Below are positions 5,755-7,505 of a stretch of 7,505 nt of DNA, piece after piece. Both the position numbers and the translations under genes were made by a program. A model generated the notes under the pieces. The model saw nothing but the letters and a program-made list of their open reading frames with translations. It ran no database searches and had not been told where the DNA came from. Position 1 is the first letter of the stretch. Each line of letters starts with the position of its first letter. This DNA is from an uncultured Oxalobacter sp. Its GTDB lineage: Bacteria; Pseudomonadota; Gammaproteobacteria; Burkholderiales; Burkholderiaceae_D. Where the stretch lies: positions 1-7,505 of the forward strand of contig CAJKQK010000087.1 in NCBI GenBank assembly GCA_905202055.1, in the 5' to 3' direction.

Positions 5755-6123
5755 TCACATGAACATTTTGTAACTGATGTCGAAAAATCCTGCGAGTTTC
5801 TCGGCCATCTTGCGGGAAATCGGTTTTTTGTCATTTTCGAGATCGGACAGAAAATTCTGGGTGATCCCCAGCTTTCCGGCCAGTTCCGCTTGTGTCAAAT
5901 CTTCCCGGTATCTCAGGCCACGCAAATACCGTCCGGGAGTGATTTCTCCCATGACTTCTTTCGCGGAATAGGTTCTTTCTTCTTCCGGCTTATCAATATC
6001 AAGACCGGCCAGTTCCAGCACCATTCGCAACCCTTGTACCACCTTGTCGCTGCCAGAAGCCGGAATCCTGATATTGACGTCAATTGATTCTCCGATAGTC
6101 TGCACCTTCATGTGTCCCGACAT
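5755..6123 (-). CDS. XRE-family (HigA-like) antitoxin
   Basis: The 122-residue product has a C-terminal helix-turn-helix domain at about residues 65-118: YLRGLRYREDLTQAELAGKL, then GITQNFLSDLENDKKPIS and a final helical part. The DLTQAELAGKLGITQ stretch and the SDLENDKK recognition segment are typical of Cro/cI-type DNA binding. The N-terminal 60 residues form a separate region that may neutralise the toxin. The start at 6123 is chosen for its strong GGAGG (6134-6130) six bases upstream. It overlaps the toxin gene by 44 bases, so the antitoxin ribosome site lies inside the toxin coding region. Toxin-first order is typical of higBA. It would repress the upstream promoter. A function as a plain phage regulator is less likely given the toxin next to it. 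Confidence 0.88.
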   Translation of the reverse strand: MSGHMKVQTIGESIDVNIRIPASGSDKVVQGLRMVLELAGLDIDKPEEERTYSAKEVMGEITPGRYLRGLRYREDLTQAELAGKLGITQNFLSDLENDKKPISRKMAEKLAGFFDISYKMFM

Positions 6124-6385
6124 ATCGCACCTCCATTATCTGGATTTCCCAGTCATTTACTCTCCACACCGCGACATAACGCGGTTTTCCCTTGTTGAGG
6201 TGACAGTGGAAAACACCGGTTTTTCCGTAAATCGGCCCGAAGTTCGGCCACTTTTTCGCTTCCGGGCCAAGCCTTTCAAGGTCTTTGACCAGAGCCGCAA
6301 ATGCATCGGCCATTCTTTTCGGTAATTTCGTTTTTTGTTTTCCCGATTTCGCTGAAAAGATGACTTCCCACGTTTTCTCTGTCAT
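6080..6385 (-). CDS. RelE/HigB-like toxin of a type II toxin-antitoxin system
   Basis: The 101-residue product is rich in Lys and Arg. Blocks RMADAFAALVKDLERLGP (about 24-41), FHCHLNKGKPRYVAVWRV (about 59-76) and the ending IMEVRYVGTHEGADYR are typical of the RelE/HigB group that encodes mRNA-cutting toxins. The conserved catalytic residues of this group vary, so activity cannot be proved from the sequence. GAGGGG lies seven bases before the ATG. The gene is first in a two-gene operon with an XRE antitoxin, set between the tail peptidase and J. This is a common place for morons in lambda-like phages. It probably acts in the lysogen for prophage maintenance or superinfection exclusion; the role is inference. 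Confidence 0.86.
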   Translation of the reverse strand: MTEKTWEVIFSAKSGKQKTKLPKRMADAFAALVKDLERLGPEAKKWPNFGPIYGKTGVFHCHLNKGKPRYVAVWRVNDWEIQIMEVRYVGTHEGADYRRIN

Positions 6386-6456
6386 TTTGTATCCCCTCTA
6401 TATGCAATTATACATTTATTTTGTATAAAAGTATATAAATCATACAAAACAACATA
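6386..6456 (-). promoter_or_regulatory. Promoter and palindromic operator of the HigB/XRE operon
   Basis: This AT-rich 71-base gap contains TATAAT on the minus strand (6412-6407), suitably placed for a start about 15 bases before the toxin ATG. No good -35 box is seen at 16-18 bases. Overlapping inverted repeats surround it: ttttgtat at 6419-6426 with atacaaaa at 6442-6449, and TTATACA at 6408-6414 with TGTATAA at 6422-6428. A further copy of ttttgtat overlaps the toxin start (6385-6392). These are plausible sites for the XRE antitoxin. The lack of a -35 box fits a regulated promoter. Confidence 0.62.
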
Positions 6457-6852
6457 TCAGGTGTTATCCACGCATCGCCAGAACGTCATTGACCCCCATC
6501 CGTCCAGTGCCAGCGCCTGCCGTGTCTGGCACACGACGCCCATTCCCTGTGCGCAATGCAATACCTTCCCGCCGTCCACGTTGACCCACATGCCAATATG
6601 CGATGGATAACGGTTTCGTTGCATCAGCACGGCATCACCATCCTTTGGTTCCGTTACTTCAAACCAGTTCGACCGTTCCTCATGCGTTTCCATTGCTGCA
6701 ATCACCTGTCGGAGGTCGAGCGCGTCCACGTCAACCGCCGGAACGTCACGGCCATAATACGTTTTCTGACAATACCGGAAAAATGCCCAGCAATCCCATT
6801 CACCGGACACCCATGGCATACCAATATATTTTGTTATCTGTTCTGGTGTCAT
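6457..6852 (-). CDS. NlpC/P60-family tail peptidase (lambda K-like)
   Basis: The 131-residue product is an NlpC/P60 papain-like peptidase. The catalytic Cys21 lies in the motif EWDCWAFFR, the catalytic His85 in PSHIGMWV, and a third polar residue may be His99 in VLHCAQGMG. The DGDAVLM stretch before the His is also typical. In lambda-like phages such proteins are carried in the tail tip and thought to cut peptide cross-links of peptidoglycan during DNA entry. It lacks the N-terminal JAB-type domain of full lambda K. The start overlaps the DUF1833 stop as ATGA, so the two are translated together. The toxin-antitoxin insert separates it from J, which normally follows directly or after a small I-like gene. 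Confidence 0.92.
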   Translation of the reverse strand: MTPEQITKYIGMPWVSGEWDCWAFFRYCQKTYYGRDVPAVDVDALDLRQVIAAMETHEERSNWFEVTEPKDGDAVLMQRNRYPSHIGMWVNVDGGKVLHCAQGMGVVCQTRQALALDGWGSMTFWRCVDNT

Positions 6853-7376
6853 GATGATGCGAGGGATGGGAACTGATCAAGCGTGTACATTTTGCGTGGG
6901 AAAGCCGTTTTGGATAAATCAGTGAATCCGGCACGGGCTGTTACCCGGAAAACATCCGTTTCGACGGTATTTATGACCATCGACATGGGCGGATCGTTTT
7001 GAGGGCCGGACGTGTCAGACATCAGGTAAATCCGGTACATAATCTCGATCAAATAAGGCGTTCTGACTGCCGCTTCAATGCTTGCGACAATCTCTCGGCT
7101 GACGTTATCGATGGTCAGGACGATTTCCGGCTTTCCGTTTTCCGCAATTTCCGGCAATTCCAGATCAAATGCATACGGCAAGAATTCGACCGGCTCACCA
7201 GCGTTTTCAGGGGCCGATGCTTCCAGTATTCCGATAAACGATTTATGGTCACGGACAACTCGTAACGGTTGCGTAAAGGCCGGATGACGCATTTCTATCG
7301 TGTAAACGATAATCTCATCATCCGGTGCGCTGGCATATGCCTCTTTAATGGCTTCTTTTAGCGTCGAATCACTCAT
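6849..7376 (-). CDS. DUF1833 family phage tail protein
   Basis: The 175-residue product has the features of DUF1833 (Pfam PF08875): EAYASAPDDEIIVYTIEMRHPAF near the N-terminus, then FELPYAFDLELPE-like and IVLTIDNVSREIV sections. A RIYLMSDTSGPQNDPPM motif lies near residues 115-131. The fold is expected to be beta-rich, and the gene always lies near the tail tip genes, which suggests a minor tail protein at the tube-tip joint; no function has been shown to my knowledge. The start overlaps the upstream stop by eight bases (ATGAGTGA) and there is no clear ribosome site, so translation is probably coupled. The stop overlaps the NlpC start. Confidence 0.88.
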   Translation of the reverse strand: MSDSTLKEAIKEAYASAPDDEIIVYTIEMRHPAFTQPLRVVRDHKSFIGILEASAPENAGEPVEFLPYAFDLELPEIAENGKPEIVLTIDNVSREIVASIEAAVRTPYLIEIMYRIYLMSDTSGPQNDPPMSMVINTVETDVFRVTARAGFTDLSKTAFPRKMYTLDQFPSLASS

Positions 7377-7505
7377 TGTTTATATCAATTGAAACAATAA
7401 TTGCATTTACTTCTTCGGTTGTTCCGCAGGCATTCAATCTGTCTTCCAGTGCCTGACGCTGACCAATCACGGCACCGGACAACACGGAAAAGGCATTGTG
7501 CTTCG
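7369..7505 (-). CDS. C-terminus of an unidentified tail-module protein (partial)
   Basis: An open frame runs from the right edge to a TGA at 7371-7369, giving 44 residues that begin KHNAFSVLSGAVIGQRQALE and end VSIDINNE. The stop overlaps the DUF1833 start by eight bases, the same stop/start coupling used elsewhere in this operon, which supports the frame being real. The other two minus frames have stops in this stretch. The position fits a minor tail protein following the tape measure gene. The fragment is too short to name. Confidence 0.7.
   Translation of the reverse strand, partial: KHNAFSVLSGAVIGQRQALEDRLNACGTTEEVNAIIVSIDINNE

Larger units (their letters stand above)
1..7505. mobile_element. 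Left end of a lambda-like integrated prophage (tail, lysis and cargo genes)
   Basis: All supported genes are on the minus strand and follow a phage late order: DUF1833 protein, NlpC/P60 peptidase, tail tip protein J, collar-domain fibre, endolysin, Rz/Rz1, then cargo. The left limit is suggested by a tRNA-Arg 3' fragment at 1-26 that lacks its 5' half, as expected of the att copy displaced when a phage integrates into a tRNA gene. The integrase and the intact tRNA would lie beyond the right edge and cannot be seen. No capsid, terminase or repressor genes are in the window. The genes shown look intact, so the element could be functional, but this cannot be judged from one end. Confidence 0.88.

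Noticed and set aside
5241..5834. A 197-residue minus-strand frame overlapping J and the antitoxin end
   Set aside because: It crosses the intrinsic terminator and overlaps two real genes in another frame; the composition (many Cys, Arg, His) is typical of a shadow frame.
1..7505. CRISPR arrays, insertion sequences and rRNA genes
   Set aside because: No regularly spaced repeats, transposase frames or rRNA-like stretches were seen on either strand.

Overview
The window is the left end of an integrated, lambda-like (long-tailed) prophage in what is probably a proteobacterium. The base composition looks close to 50% GC. The tail genes (DUF1833, NlpC/P60, TipJ-type J), the SAR endolysin and the nested Rz/Rz1 pair all point to a Gram-negative host. 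A betaproteobacterium would fit, but that is a guess and no single gene fixes the genus. All supported genes lie on the minus strand, so the reading order is from high to low coordinates.

Region by region in transcription order. (1) 7505-6457 holds the end of the tail module: the C-terminus of an unidentified tail gene, a DUF1833 protein and an NlpC/P60 peptidase, joined by stop/start overlaps. (2) 6456-5710 is a self-contained insert between the NlpC gene and gene J. It has an AT-rich promoter/operator, a HigB-like toxin, an XRE-type antitoxin and a strong UUCG-loop terminator, which is the classic layout of a moron. (3) 5698-2509 holds the 870-residue tail tip protein J and a short collar-domain tail fibre. 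(4) 2470-1042 is the lysis cassette: a small conserved phage protein, a coiled-coil plus one-helix protein (candidate holin), a SAR-type GH24 endolysin, the spanin Rz, and Rz1 nested inside Rz in another frame. (5) 1041-571 and 578-315 hold a second toxin-antitoxin module. It has a two-iteron operator, a RelB/DinJ-type antitoxin and a YoeB-type toxin, placed as cargo at the very end of the prophage. (6) 314-27 is an AT-rich non-coding flank. (7) 26-1 matches the anticodon-loop-to-T-loop part of a tRNA-Arg(UCU) on the minus strand. Its 5' half is missing, so it is best read as the displaced attachment-site copy that marks the prophage boundary.

The tail genes would build the tip, deliver the peptidase and recognise the host. 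The lysis genes would open the inner membrane, wall and outer membrane in turn. The two toxin-antitoxin modules would act in the lysogen as stabilisation or phage-defence functions under their own promoters. The most notable points are the moron terminator ending only about 11 bases before the J start, a second terminator-like hairpin inside a lysis-cassette gene, the pairing of a YoeB toxin with a RelB/DinJ rather than a YefM antitoxin, and the tRNA-Arg att fragment. I see no wholly new system here; the novelty is in arrangement and control.
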